Assembly (NCBI GenBank): GCA_018873225.1
Contig: JAEILZ010000007.1
Location: forward strand, 2,604,001 to 2,668,000
Reading direction: 5' to 3'
Source: [Phialemoniopsis] sp. UDSM-2020
Lineage: Eukaryota > Ascomycota > Sordariomycetes > Thyridiales > Thyridiaceae
DNA: 64,000 bases
In this document: positions 12,600-24,302 of the stretch, in pieces
How positions within the stretch are numbered: the first letter of the stretch is position 1
Layout of the letters: each line of letters begins with the position of its first letter
Program-made: the position numbers and the translations under genes
Notes under the pieces: generated by a model
The model's input: the letters and a program-made list of their open reading frames with translations, nothing else
The model's database searches: none
Told to the model about the DNA's origin: nothing

Positions 12600-14216
12600 T
12601 CACTCCTGTATAATCCCCTCCAGAGCCCTCGTCAGCACCTCCTCCTCATACCTCACGATCTTGCCCTTCTCGTCCCACCGGCCCTGGACCCTCACGCACC
12701 TGATGCCCATCTTGGCGAGCGCCTCGCTGTCCACGACGGGCGTCCCCTCCCCGGTCAGGTAGATCAGGTGCGTCACGTACCTCCCGGCCTCGGCGTCGCC
12801 CACAGCGCCCTCGCTAAAGTCGGACTGGCTCTCCCTCGCCGCGCGCGCGAGCGCCCGCACAAAGTCCACCGCCGTCATCGCCTGGCTCCGCGGGCCCGTC
12901 TCCCTGTCGATCTTGCTGTTGAGGATCAGGACCTTCTTGCGCCGTCGTCCTTCGTCCCCGGCGATGGCGGCGCCGACGCCGCGCAGGATGAGGTTCGGGA
13001 TAATGCTCGTGTACAAGCTGCCGATGCTGTAGACGATGGTGTCGGCGCGGGCCAGCGCCTCGAGGATCTTGGGGTTGGCCACGGGCCAGATCTCGTGCCC
13101 GTACGGGTTGATGTACCAGATGCGGTCGATGCGCGCCGGCAGGTCCTCCTCATCGTCCTTGCTGAAGGTGATGTGCTGGCGGCGCAGGACGGGCAGGGAC
13201 CCGGGGAGGTTGGCGTCCTCGATGCGGTCGTGGGCCTCGGTTAGGAGCTCCGCCCGGCGTGGGTGGGCCTTGCCCGGCGCGGCGTGCTGCTGCGCGTCTG
13301 CCGGCAGCGAGTTGTCCGGAAGCGACGTCGGTGCCGAGGGGTGTGAGATAGCGACTTGACCTGCGATGATCGTACCATCGGCAAGTCCGGCCGAGATGTG
13401 GTGAGTAAAGTTGGAATTAATGGAAGGCAAGACCGCAACGGTAGGTGGAATTGAGCAGATCATAGACAGCAGATAGATACCAGCCTCAAACGACCCAGTG
13501 AAGAGACGTGCCCTGTAGCATCGCCGATTAGCATGAGTAAGTCTTCCCCAAACGTAGACGATGACCTACCCAGTCAGGAAGAGATTTCCCACACTCGCCT
13601 CCGCAAAGTTGAACACAGACGTCGGCCTGGCCCTCTTCACGATCTCAAGATTCAGCGAGTTCAGCACAGACCGGATCAGCTCACGCTTGGAGCTCGATAT
13701 GAAAGTCCACAAGAGATGCCTGGCCTCGACAATGTCGAGCCACTCGACTCTTGCCTTGTTAGGGTCCTTGCACAGTCTATGCTCAAAGAGCGTTTTGAGT
13801 GCCGTCATCTCCTCATTGTCCGCATGAGCGGGAATCAATCGCACTAGACGACCTGTGCCGTAGCAAGCCATGTCAATCATACGGCACATAGCAGGAGGAG
13901 ATCTGCCGGTGTCAAGACTCACTTCTAATATCGCCAACACCTTGACATACTTTGTGAGCACATGTATGAAGAATAAGCTGGCTAGGGATCACATACTCGG
14001 CCCTCCAAAAACCCGGATCAGCTCCGAGGAGCTTCCGCCATTGTCACTGATCGGAATGATGTAATTGAGGCTGCACTGCCGCCTTTCCACGATCTTGTCA
14101 AACACATCGACCAGGAAATTGGCCGCCGTGCCCCCGGAGAACACGCAAATACCACCTCCGTTGGTGCCACCGTTTCCGGCAGGACTCTGATCGGACCTGG
14201 GGGCACCGTTCTCCAT
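12600..14216 (-). CDS. CofD/YvcK-like family protein (UPF0052-type), four coding exons
   Basis: Exons 14216-13997, 13940-13923, 13852-13570 and 13512-12600 give 477 residues. Introns are 56, 70 and 57 nt, all GT-AG. The second exon is only 18 nt. With it, the conserved block reads VFGGPSVGDIRSRLVRLIP. The family's nucleotide-binding N-terminal signature is also present (FSGGTAANFLVDVF, then PISDNGGSSSELIR). In prokaryotes CofD makes the F420 precursor and YvcK/YbhK relatives regulate cell-wall or carbon metabolism. The fungal members (the group containing yeast YNL011C) have no established reaction. Catalytic activity should therefore not be assumed. The C-terminal half carries SKDDEEDLPARIDRIWYINP and YSIGSLYTSIIPNL, typical of the family. 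Confidence 0.88.
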
Positions 14217-15716
14217 CGAGGCCGGGGTGTATGAAGGTTGGGGTTGGTGGTTGGTTAACTGTGGGTTCCGGCGCTCTGCTGCAGGAGGGACGGGCGGTAA
14301 GACCTGGGCTGTGGAGCGAGTAATGAAGCTAGAATGCTTGATTGATGCCGGTGACGTGGGTCGGAGCACGGTTCGACACGAGCTGACCAGTCGAGATGTT
14401 TATCTCTTACTGATTACTGTATAATCTAATAAGGTCGATTCAAAATCTTCAATGAGGTTCGTATATTCCCAATGGAACAGTCTTTATATGGACTGAAGCA
14501 ATTGGTTCTGATTCCGATGTCTGGTGTAAGTAGAGCAATGGTGTCCGCAGATCCTCTTCCCCGCGCCGTTGTCGCGTGCGCCTGGCCAAACTTGGAAAGA
14601 GTCTTCAACGTGTTCAGATCGTATAGCCCACAAGCCAGAAAAGTAAAATGAAATGAACGTAATCAACACAGCCACGATGAAGTTTTAAAATGAGGCTCTG
14701 GGTCACAGCCCGGGGGGTTTAAGACCAGATCCTGTAGAGCCTCGTAATCATGGTTGCACGGTAAGAAGTGTGTCCTCAGCGGAATGACCCAAAGCGTAAA
14801 CTCCGGTGGAGCCGTTTCTCCAGTCGACGGCGCCTGTCACATCATCGCCGCCGACTCCGCCGTCGATCGGACGCTGATGAGCGTGGTTGACCTGGAGCTG
14901 GTAGCATGTTCGGGTGTCGCCTCTTTGCTCCTGTACCTAGCCAAACCGACCTAACGCTCAAGACTTCTGAGGCAATTAGCTTCACAGAAGAACACCAGCC
15001 GTCACAAAGTTCCGCCAGATAAGCAAAGAGCATGGGCATGTGTTCATTGGGTTTTGGACAATGCCGTCTAGTTTTCTGCAGTACTGATGTCCCATACCAG
15101 TACGTACGTCTAGTCGCTTTTCCAGCTATCCACAAAGAACAATGCACTGAGACACTTCCTCTCCGCCAGCTTGATGATAATGCTGAAAGGCATCCTATAC
15201 TGAGGCAAGCCGTCACGACTGTTCAGGCACTCCCCCTATACGACTTCCAGTCCTCTCCCTAGCCAAGCCCATTCAGCGACCAACGCCTTTTTCCACCCGA
15301 CAATAGCGTCCCCCAGCTCAAGCTCAAACACACAAGCAATACACACGACGACCGTCCCACAATCCTAGAAAACGTGAAAGAACGTATTTATGCTAGGAGC
15401 AGGAAAACCAAACCAACGTCGATCCAACACTGAGGAATAACAAACAGATAGCTGTACACAGAATACAGCCAGCCCCTGACTCCATCCATCGGCTTCCAGT
15501 GATCCGCATACTCCGGGCAATCCGACGACGCACCGCAGACGGAGCAGGGCGGTTGGAGCTAGGTCATCATGGAGCGTTGCCCGCCATGTGGACATGGAAG
15601 GATCGACAGCCCTTTTGAAGAATGCAAAAGTTGTGTAATTAAAGGTAATAATTTTCGGTAGGTGGTGCTAGGACCAAATAGGGGTTTGAAGGCGTGCGAA
15701 GTCGATATTCTCAGTA
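14217..15716. other. Intergenic stretch between the CofD-like and Btz genes
   Basis: Promoter side of the CofD-like gene and 3' side of the Btz gene. Scattered frames under 130 codons on both strands show no recognisable features. Confidence 0.4.
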
Positions 15717-17951
15717 CTACTGAGGATAGTAGTAACTACCGGGCCCAGCTTGGGGGTAGTAGAATGCGTCGGGACTGGGGGTCATCATTCCACCCATGCC
15801 AACCACACCGGGAGCATAGGTTTGTGGGGCGGAATACGGCGGGTAGTTGATCTGAGATGCGTCATAGTAGTAGACCATGCCGTTCGCTTCTTGGGCAATG
15901 AGATTCTGGCCTCCTCCCGGTTGACCATTTGCCTGCATGTTGCCAGCCTCTGGCTGGTTCGGCTGCTGCGCCTGCGATCCCGGCACGAAAGCCGGGGCCG
16001 CAGCAGATGGTGCATTGTACTGAGGCTGGTAATAGTACCCAGGTTGTTGCTGCGGCTGCTGAGGCATCGGGTAGGGCTGGTTGTAGTAGTTCTGCTGCGT
16101 GAACTGATTAGGTTGAAATGGAGCAGCATGGATGGCTCGTTCAGGGATTTGTGACAACGGCGTGCCAGTAGTGTGCGACGGGTACGAAGGATTGCGGCTA
16201 TGTCCCTCATGGACGAATCCATTGGCAACCTGCACGGGTACCTGTTGGTGGAAAGCCTGTTGGAAAGGTTGGGGAGGCGGGTTCATCGACATGGTCGGTG
16301 ACTCAATGGAGTCGATCTTCAGAGGGGCCTTCTGTGGCTGGGGCTGATGCATTTCAAGAGGCTGCGTCCTGTTCTCCTGGAAGAGTGGCTTCTGAGGAAG
16401 AGGATGCATCTGAGGCTGAGGGAGGTCAGTGATCGAGGTTTCGGGCGCTCCCATCAGACCATCCGGCTGCGGCATGAATGCCTCGGGAGGAGGAAGAGGA
16501 TGCTGGGCAAGTCCCTGATCCGGCTGGATGGCCGCCGGAGGCAGGCGAACAACCGGCCTCGAAGAATCGACAGGCATCGGCGGCCGTGATATAGCCGAAC
16601 CGGCAGGGGAGATGAGAAAGTCTCGACCCATGTCTGGTGCGATGGACGAGCGGCGAGACATTGCAACGCTAGGAGTGTAGACACTTCCACCATAGTAACT
16701 ACCTCCGGCACCGCCATAGATGCTCGTTCGTCTGGAGAAGCCTGAGACTGAGCCCAGGGCTGACCTCGGCTTACCCCGGACACGTTGTTGGTTAGGACGC
16801 ATAGCTCGGGGTATGAAGATGAAGGATCGATCATTGGCCGGGAAGATGTAGCGAGGAGGGTGATTGGGCAACGATATCCGGACGGGTTTGTCGCGGCGGA
16901 GGGGAGGGCGGTGATCAGGCAACTTGGTGTATTGCTTGCACGGGATGGGAGGTATGATGGTCGGGCCCTTCAGACCTGGGAAGAAGAGCCTGAGCTGCAC
17001 GTTGCCGATTACCTTCTCCGTCGAAAGCGTCCGGTTGATCGGAGTGGGGTTAGGCGGGCAGGTGGGGATGAAGCCGTTGCCGTTCGGCGGTCCTTCATTG
17101 TTCATCATGTGCCGGCCACCTCTGGGATAAGGAGCAGTAACGGCTTCGTGCATGTCGTGGGCCCACGGAGCACTTGTCGTGGGATCGGCTGGTGGATGGA
17201 ATTGACTACAGTGTTGTCAGATGATTAAGCTTAAGGGCGAAGGGGGTAGCGAGGTGACTTACTGAACAGGTGCGAAGGGGCCTCCGATGCCTCCTCGACC
17301 TCCCCGACCACCACGGCCACCCCTGCCAAATGGGCGGAAGCCATTCGCGGAGGGCCCGGCAGCTCGGTGGTCGTGCATGAAGAAGGCCCCTCGGTTGGGG
17401 ACGAAAGCCGGATCCTCATCCCTCTTGCGGCGATATTCGTCATGTTCCCGTCTTGACCGGTCCATTCTTGGCTCTTGCCTGGGAGGCTGTGGTGCAGAAG
17501 CCGAGCTCACGATTATGGGCGCCGCAGCCTTTGGCGGTGCTTTCTCGATATCGTCAAAGTTGATCTCCTGGACAGGTCCAGTCTGGTCCGAAATGGAGAG
17601 CCCATTAAGCATGATCTCGGTGTCTGTTACTGCTGCCTGCGTGGGTTGGCTGGGAGCGCTTTGTGTGATGGGAGCCCGCGATGATTTCCGAGCACGAGAT
17701 TTCTTGGCTTCTTGACTGGCGGTATTTCTCGCAGGGAGCGACTTCGGAGACGCCTCCTCGACATTGCTCGTATCACTGTCATCCGCCTGGTCATGATCTT
17801 CACTAGCGATGGAGCCTTCCGTCTGAGAATCATCGTCGAGCTGGTCGATAGCATCAAGTCCTTCCTCATCTCCCTCATCATCTTCCCGTCGGCGTCGACC
17901 GATGAGCTTTCTGCGCCTATGCAGGGCCGGTGCGGTGACGGTAGTGGCCAT
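15717..17951 (-). CDS. Btz (Barentsz/CASC3 SELOR) domain protein
   Basis: Exons 17951-17263 and 17205-15717 (57-nt GTAAGT...TAG intron, phase 2) give 725 residues. An alternative ATG nine codons upstream at 17978 is also in frame. The N-terminus is acidic. The Btz signature begins at about residue 180 (DPAFVPNRGAFFMHDHR). It continues through an Arg-Gly-rich FGRGGRGGRGGRGG stretch and across the intron to APWAHDMHE. In animals this domain embraces eIF4A3 and is part of the exon junction complex, which feeds nonsense-mediated decay and mRNA localisation. The long C-terminal half is rich in Pro, Gln, Asn and Tyr (runs such as QQPQQQPGYYYQPQY), so it is probably disordered. The domain call is good; its participation in a fungal EJC is inferred. 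Confidence 0.82.
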
Positions 17952-20009
17952 CCTAGTGTTGTGGGATGAATCGATCAAAGGTCGAAAAGAAGGACGGCGA
18001 GGAGGCTTGGCCGAGGGGAGCTGCGAGGGAGCAGCCGTAGATTGTACGAGGCGATGTCATGCGGTGGTTGGCGTCGGGTTTGCCTCGAAGCTTGATGCCG
18101 GGAAAGATCAACCAAGAACCGCTCTGCGGTAAGACAATCTTCAAAAGCGAGGGAAGAGCTTTTTTCCTTTTTCCTTTTCCTTTCGTATACGGCCGCTGCA
18201 AAAACAAAACAGAGAAAGGACAAGCAGACCGGGGGACTGCAGAGGACGACAGAGATGCCGGATGCAGAGGCGAGGAGCGTCGTGATGGGAGATGACCTCA
18301 CGGACCCAGCTGCCACAAAACGCAAGAAACAAAATGCGAATCAGCTCCCGGAATTACGAATCAACCAAGTAGAGAAGAGGATTAAAAGAGCCCCGACCTT
18401 CAGAAACCAGTGTTTCAGGGATGGCAGGAGAAGGGAAAGGTGGGAAAACGAGGGTCGAAACGGAGGATGAAGTTGGTGATTGTGCCAGGATGGGGTTCGT
18501 CCTAGGTTGGGATTTGGGGAGGGAAGGCCGAATTAGGCCAGCGAGGATGTCAAGAGACAAGCAGGCGTGTTGATTTTTTGCTGGCCAGTGAGGAGGGAGC
18601 AAGGTGGTTTAGTGCAGAAAATGAGAGCCAAAAGGTGGAGTTTGAGAGGAGGAGTGAGGAGTGTATCTAATGGAGTGGTGTGTGCTGGTTTTGGTGGTAA
18701 CTACCTAGGTACGAAGTAGGTGGGTTGAGTAGGGAGTGGGCGTGTGAACAGACAGTGCACTTCACCAACGACCTACCCTACCCAAAAGACCTAAAGTCTG
18801 TGCTGTTGCTTGGGGATGCGTTGCCACTGTCGATGCTTTTGATATTGCTGCTGGTGGATTGCCGATGTGAATCGGTTTGTGTCTATACTACACTACATAG
18901 GTATTAGAGTACCGAAGCGACGCTGCTGCTGGTGATGTTGTCGCTGTTCGCTGTTCTCTGCCGCATCCTGTCTGTCTGTGGTTTATGCGGCACCACCTGG
19001 CAGCTTGTGTCTTGCCTGCACTGATCTGGGTCTGAGGAGGTCTGGCCATTGGATCCTTGTGCTGGCACCGGCTGGGCTTTTGGGGCTTCCGGAGCGGGAC
19101 TCGACGGGGATTTGGCAAGCTAAAATGCTCGTTCCAGCTGTGACGGAGTGGGGGAGGAATCTGGAAGATTGGGTCAAGGCCAATGGGGACAAAGATATCT
19201 CAACTTGTGCATCTATGCATTCACTCATTGATTGACACAAAAGGCAACCTTTTGGCTCGACCCCTAGGATGGAGCTACACCCAGCCCACCCAGCATTTCA
19301 CCCTTCCACGGACTGAGCTGTCCCAAGAGGACAAAGACTGCTTGACTGGCTCCATGCGGAGGACACTACATGCACCCCGGACTAATGTTTTGACATTGAA
19401 GCTTTGACTTGTTTATATGCTATTCAATGTCCCTCTTACGCACAAATACTCGTCTCTTAAGAATGATGGCTAGGAACACACCCCGCCGGGGATCCACACT
19501 TAACCATCATCAGAGATCCAGCATCTGATCCCCATGGTATCCAGATGAAACTCCCTGCTGGCATGAGAGGATTTCAAGTCATGTTCTTCAAACTTCTTAT
19601 TAACACCTCGATGCCAGACGGCCCCTGATTCGTTTGCTTTCGAGATCCCCTCTAAACTCAACCTGTTGCATTTTCTGCCCTTACGATCATGGGCGACTGC
19701 TGCAGGCCAGCAACGACTGGTTCCCGACGTGCATAATCTAACATGCAGCACTGTGAACACAAATCTCACAGCAAGTCAAACAGGGCGAACATTGTCACAC
19801 TGAAGCATGCCTGGAGGGAATTTGCACAGATCGCTCAGTAAGCACATGTAAACTAACAATTTATTCCTTTTCGATCGTGTTTGTGCCGTATGCAACACCG
19901 TGACCTTAAATATGCCACCAAAGAGGGAAGCTCAAGAAAAGGCAAAAGCAAATTAGGTGAGCTAGAAGCGAGGACAGCATCTACCGTACCGGGTCCGAGC
20001 AAATCGCCC
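17952..20009. other. 2-kb intergenic region
   Basis: 5' flank of the Btz gene, then sequence with no supported gene. A perfect 10-bp palindrome TACCTAGGTA lies at 18702-18711. The reading frames are short and unrelated to known families. Confidence 0.4.
18702..18711. repeat. TACCTAGGTA palindrome
   Basis: Perfect 10-bp palindrome in non-coding DNA. The same palindrome occurs at 39566-39575. Confidence 0.5.
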
Positions 20010-21466
20010 CTAGGTAGAAGAGCTCGTTCCCAGGTTCTGCGTCTTCTCAATTTTGGGAACACATCCGAAACGATTGTTGCCCTGATCCCAAATCTTGGAG
20101 TGCGCTGTTAGCATCATGATGACGTCCCCTCCGCTGAATACATAACAGGAGAACTTACAGCATATATGGACTTTAGGAAGGTGTCGCCGAGGATGTCAAA
20201 GGGGTTGTCTCCCCGGGACTGGACTCCCCCGTACCAGTGCTGGTCATCAGCCTGCGCAAACGCGAGATCCTCCTTCTGGATAACGAACTCGTGATCACCG
20301 ACAGCAATGGAGAATTCGGGGAGCTGGTCTGCCGTGACACTCGTGGGAAAGACATAGCCCTGCTGCTGGGAATCGTACTTCGCTCCTGGGATCTGCTTAT
20401 ACAAGGCGTCGCACACCTCGTCAGAGACAAGAGCAAGAGTGGTTCCGGTATCAGCAATGGCCTTGTTGTCAGCAAGCGTCATCTTCTTGCCGCTGATGGT
20501 TGCCGATGCCGATGGGAACATCCAGAAGCCTTGACTATTGTCAATATCCGTCCAGATGATGTCTTGACCCGATGATTTGACGAGGTCTTGGTCGATGTAC
20601 CCAAAGGTATAGAAAGACTTGGCGTCCTGATCACGAGAGCTGTAGAACGCGGAAGTGAACAGCTCGGCTTCCTTGGGAATATCGCCCTGCGATATCATGT
20701 TGGCGACAGGAGTATTCTGTGGATCCGGCTGACCACCAGTCTTGATGGTGTTGATGGCCGGGAAGGCAAGGCCCAAGAGACCATCGCCAGTACCTTGAGC
20801 GAACTGATCGGCAAGCTTGTCTGCCATCTCAACAGCCTGGTTCTCAATCTTGAGGTTACCAATCGTGACCGTGTCGTAGCCGACCTCTCCAGAGGCCGAG
20901 CTGCCGTCACCATACGAGATCTGCCATGTCTGGTCATCGGATGCCTTGAAGGTCGAGGACCTGCTTGGGTCGTAGATCTCATGATTCTGCTGGAGTTGGG
21001 AGTCAAGCTTTGGCGAGAAGACCTGACTGTGTCAGGACGATTCACAACAGTCTTGCAGAATTCAGAGACTTACCCAGAGATCTGATGAGCCTGTGTCGAA
21101 GTCAAGTCTGACAGTCTGTGCTGGCTCGCCGATGCCCACCTCGCACAGGTACATGGAGTCGTTTTGGACATCCTCGGCAGTGACCTCTCCCTGGTATTCG
21201 CCATCTGGGCCGTCCTTTTTGACGAGGACCTTTTTCATACTCACGCGACCTCCCACGGCCACCCTCTGATTAGCGAGGCCTCGCTGGTGAATTCGGTTGA
21301 CATGGCCATATGGACCAGGCTTGGTGGGTTGAAAGCCGAAGCGGTTGAGAAGATAGACGTAGGATTTGGTACCATGGGCCTTGTAATTCTTGTTGGGGAC
21401 AGCGATGACTTTGATCAGACCCAAGTCCTGCCTGAACTTATTCTGGACCGAGTAGATTCCGTCCAT
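20010..21466 (-). CDS. Pepsin-like (A1) aspartic endopeptidase without an obvious signal peptide
   Basis: Exons 21466-21074, 21022-20159 and 20093-20010 give 446 residues; introns are 51 and 65 nt. The two catalytic motifs are present: [10 protein letters not shown] (Asp at about 124) and [11 protein letters not shown] (Asp at about 322), with the downstream pepsin blocks WQISYGDGS and GLLGLAFPA. The last intron has a GCTAAC branch site only about 10 nt from its acceptor and joins FLKSIYA to [10 protein letters not shown], a normal pepsin C-terminus. I preferred the ATG at 21466 (MDGIYSV, A at -3 and G at +4) to the upstream one at 21499. Neither start gives a hydrophobic signal peptide. The region before the catalytic core is basic and could be a propeptide. 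The enzyme may act inside the cell or use another export route. The protease call is firm; its location is uncertain. Confidence 0.85.
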
Positions 21467-22710
21467 GATTGCCGGTTTTAGTGAGCGGGAAATGTGCATC
21501 CAGTGAGAGCTTTGGGTGATGTGAAATTGACCTCAAGGTCCTAGGAGTGTGTTTCAAGAACTAGGCGCTTAAAGATGAATGTTCTCTGGAAGATAGGTGG
21601 TTAAAAAGTTGAGAGAGGAGGATGGAGAGGATGGTGCAGGATCAAGATCAAGATCAAGAGGTGTGGTCGGTTGACTTATACGTCAGGAACCACCGCCGTT
21701 TTAGGAAGGTTGAGATGAAGGCGAGGGTTTTGGGCCTGACGACACAGGCAAGTGGGTGTCAAAAAGGTTGACGCTTTTGGGGTCAATCTCTACCTTTAGG
21801 TGGTGGGATAATCCTGGGCGATCAGTTATAAGTCGAGGTACAACAAGAAGGCAAACCGTCAACTAATGTCACCCACTTGACAAGTTGCATCGAACAAGTG
21901 CAAACCCGGTTTTTGTTTGCCTGTTGGTGAACAGTGATTGCGCGTCTCGTGAGCCACAATGATGTCGCCTCAATATGTGCGACGAGATATGGCACATCAA
22001 TTGTGTCTGATACCGGGTCACAGAATCGCTGCATTCAAGATTCTTGGCTCCTGGCTCATCGATGCCAGGTCTTCACTGTAGACCACGGGAGAGGAATGAC
22101 TCCAGCTTCCTCAAACGCCCTAGTCGTCATGTAGGTCGGAGACTAGACAGAACGAAAGTTGATTGATCCACGAGGTAAATGAGAGGTCATTTTCGGGCTC
22201 GTGGATGAGGTCGACATGTGGGGGCAGTCGGTACTCCTCTCGGTGAGAGACGTGGGGATGCAAGGATGGCACAACACTTGGTTGCCGATCAGGCACGAAA
22301 CAAGCTTTCCAGCCTCCATTTCTTGGCTATCCAGTACCTGCATTTCAACTCTTTCGCATTTGTTGACCCATGATCGCAGACGATAGGGACTGACATATCA
22401 GTGGCGAGTACGTTGCAACCTCTCACGTCATGGCGATGTGCACGAGGGCAGAACCCATGGACAGCAACCGTGCTGCGCGCGTCACAGCTCCAGTCACACA
22501 ACGATCACGGTTGACTGCCTGACATCAAGATTGTACAACTCGTCCGTTCTCATCTCTTCCGCTGTATTACACAGATATCAGATTGTTACATTTATTTGGA
22601 GCTGATTGACAGGTATCTTGCAGCCGGCGCTCTGGCGAGCTTTCGTGGCTACTCTTTTCGAACTATTGTAAGACCGTCACAGCTCTCTGTCGAGAGAGCA
22701 ATCCGTCCCA
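21467..22710. other. Intergenic region
   Basis: Promoter side of the protease gene and 3' side of the PLP-enzyme gene. Contains a short AGATCA repeat near 21646-21660. No supported gene. Confidence 0.4.
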
Positions 22711-23577
22711 TCACAGCTTGACTCTGCCAAATATGAAGCCCTTGAGAGCATTACTTAGCCAACACTCTTCCCCGTCAACGAGTGAGCCCACCGGAACCAC
22801 CTCCTCGGCAGCCAGATTGCTGTTCCAATTTGTTAGTGCATGGCCCTCGTCCTCACGGCAGGTTATTGATGCTCACCGTTCGAGAGCCCACCGACGAGTG
22901 GTCCCATCATTGCCTCCACTATCAATGCCGGCAGTGTATCGAGGAGACACGGGCGGAGTAACCCACCTACCATTTCTCCAAAAGTACGGAGTGGTGATAC
23001 TGCCCTCCATGATGGAATCGTCTGATTCATTGATTGTGAGTACTTCTTTCAGGTCTGGAAGCTGGATGCCGAGCCTCTCTCGAGCTGCTTCGTACATGGG
23101 ACGGTGCGTCGTCTTGAAGTGCGTAAACTCGGACGACGCTGTTGTGTCTTTGTCGAGGTAAACTACGTACTCGGGAACTTTCAAGATCGCACCCGTCTCC
23201 CCTGGCGGTGGAAGCTGGCTTGGGAACAGGTTGCTCAGAGGAACATCAGGTGTAGGGGCAGCTACATGCTCAAAGTTCCCTTGCTCATCGATTGTGAGCC
23301 TCATTCGAAAGGGTTTCTCGGCGTCCACGGCGTGCTGAAGGACATAATTCTGCAATTTGGCCAGTCCTGCATCACCAGAGAGCACATCGATTGTAGCTTG
23401 CCACTGCCAGTAAGTAGCAGCTCGTAACAGACGGTCCCGGTGGTAGTCGAGCATGTAGACTGGCGATGAGTTGCGGTGGTTCCAACCCGCATGGCTGAGA
23501 TCCTCTTTCTTCGGGACTTGAGCGAGCTCTAGATCATACCGTAAGGTGGTGAAGATTTTGAAGTTGTGTGAGCCCAT
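22711..23577 (-). CDS. Class IV aminotransferase-fold protein, ABZ2-like (aminodeoxychorismate lyase candidate)
   Basis: Exons 23577-22877 and 22819-22711 (57-nt GTGAGC...CAG intron, phase 2) give 269 residues. The start at 23577 opens MGSHNFKIFTTLRYD; the frame is open slightly further upstream but without an ATG. Class IV PLP-enzyme hallmarks are visible. These are a His/Arg substrate-loop motif (LDYHRDRLLRAA), a probable PLP lysine at about residue 155 in FKTTHRPMYEAARER, and the C-terminal TNES/EGSITTPYFWRNGRWVTPP-type block (written here as separate pieces). The small second exon completes the C-terminus (LAAEEVVPVGSLVDGEECW). Yeast ABZ2 releases 4-aminobenzoate for folate synthesis, and fungal relatives are usually annotated that way. 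A D-amino-acid or branched-chain substrate cannot be ruled out from sequence alone. Confidence 0.75.
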
Positions 23578-24302
23578 TGCGACTTGCTTCACTCATGGAC
23601 AGCGGCATTTAGTGTCGCAATGAATGTTCGGCCACATCTATTGGAACTGCCTGCTTGCGAGTTATTGAGCTTCAGACCAGCTCTGGTTGAGCTGAGATGG
23701 ATTTGTTGTATGCCTGTGCAGAGGGGGGAAGCCAAAATTGTAGGTAAGATGTATTCCTACCAATCTTCCTTCACTAAGTCAGCATATATGCCTCTGCACA
23801 TCATTCAAATGAGGCTCAAGCAGCTGTTGCTTATGCCCAAATTGCTCCGAGTGAAGCTTTCATTCCGTGTGTACACTGTCTGAGCTGCTGGAGCTTACGT
23901 TTAGTGAATTAATCAGCTTGGCGTCGGACGTTTACTCCACTATTTACGCGGACGGTGGGGGGACTTGGAGTGCTTGGCTGGTGCGTTTTGGGGGCTTTGG
24001 GGGGGAGTGTCGGGAAAACAAGGGCTACTGGAAGCTTCCAGGTTTAGTTAGCCTAGCCTTCCTCCCCCCAAAAAAGACTGGACCTAACAATAATTTTTTT
24101 TTCGTCAAGGTACTGGTTGGTCCGCGGTAAACTCCATCTGATCTAGGAGCTGGATTGATGCGAACCGACATCATCATCGACAGACAGACGGAGTCTTTGC
24201 GTCTTTCCACCCTGAGCCTCCTTCCATCCACCCTTTCTTTTCCATCTCCTCTTGCCCTGTATAACTGGCTCTACATCCCTTTGTTCTATAATCGCGGTCA
24301 AC
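23578..24302. other. Divergent promoter region, ABZ2-like / TOM70
   Basis: Both flanking genes are transcribed away from this stretch. It contains T-, C- and G-rich runs near 23960-24110 and no supported ORF. Confidence 0.45.

Noticed and set aside
12768..13244. 158-codon plus-strand frame over the CofD-like gene
   Set aside because: Antisense shadow; the minus strand has the family motifs.
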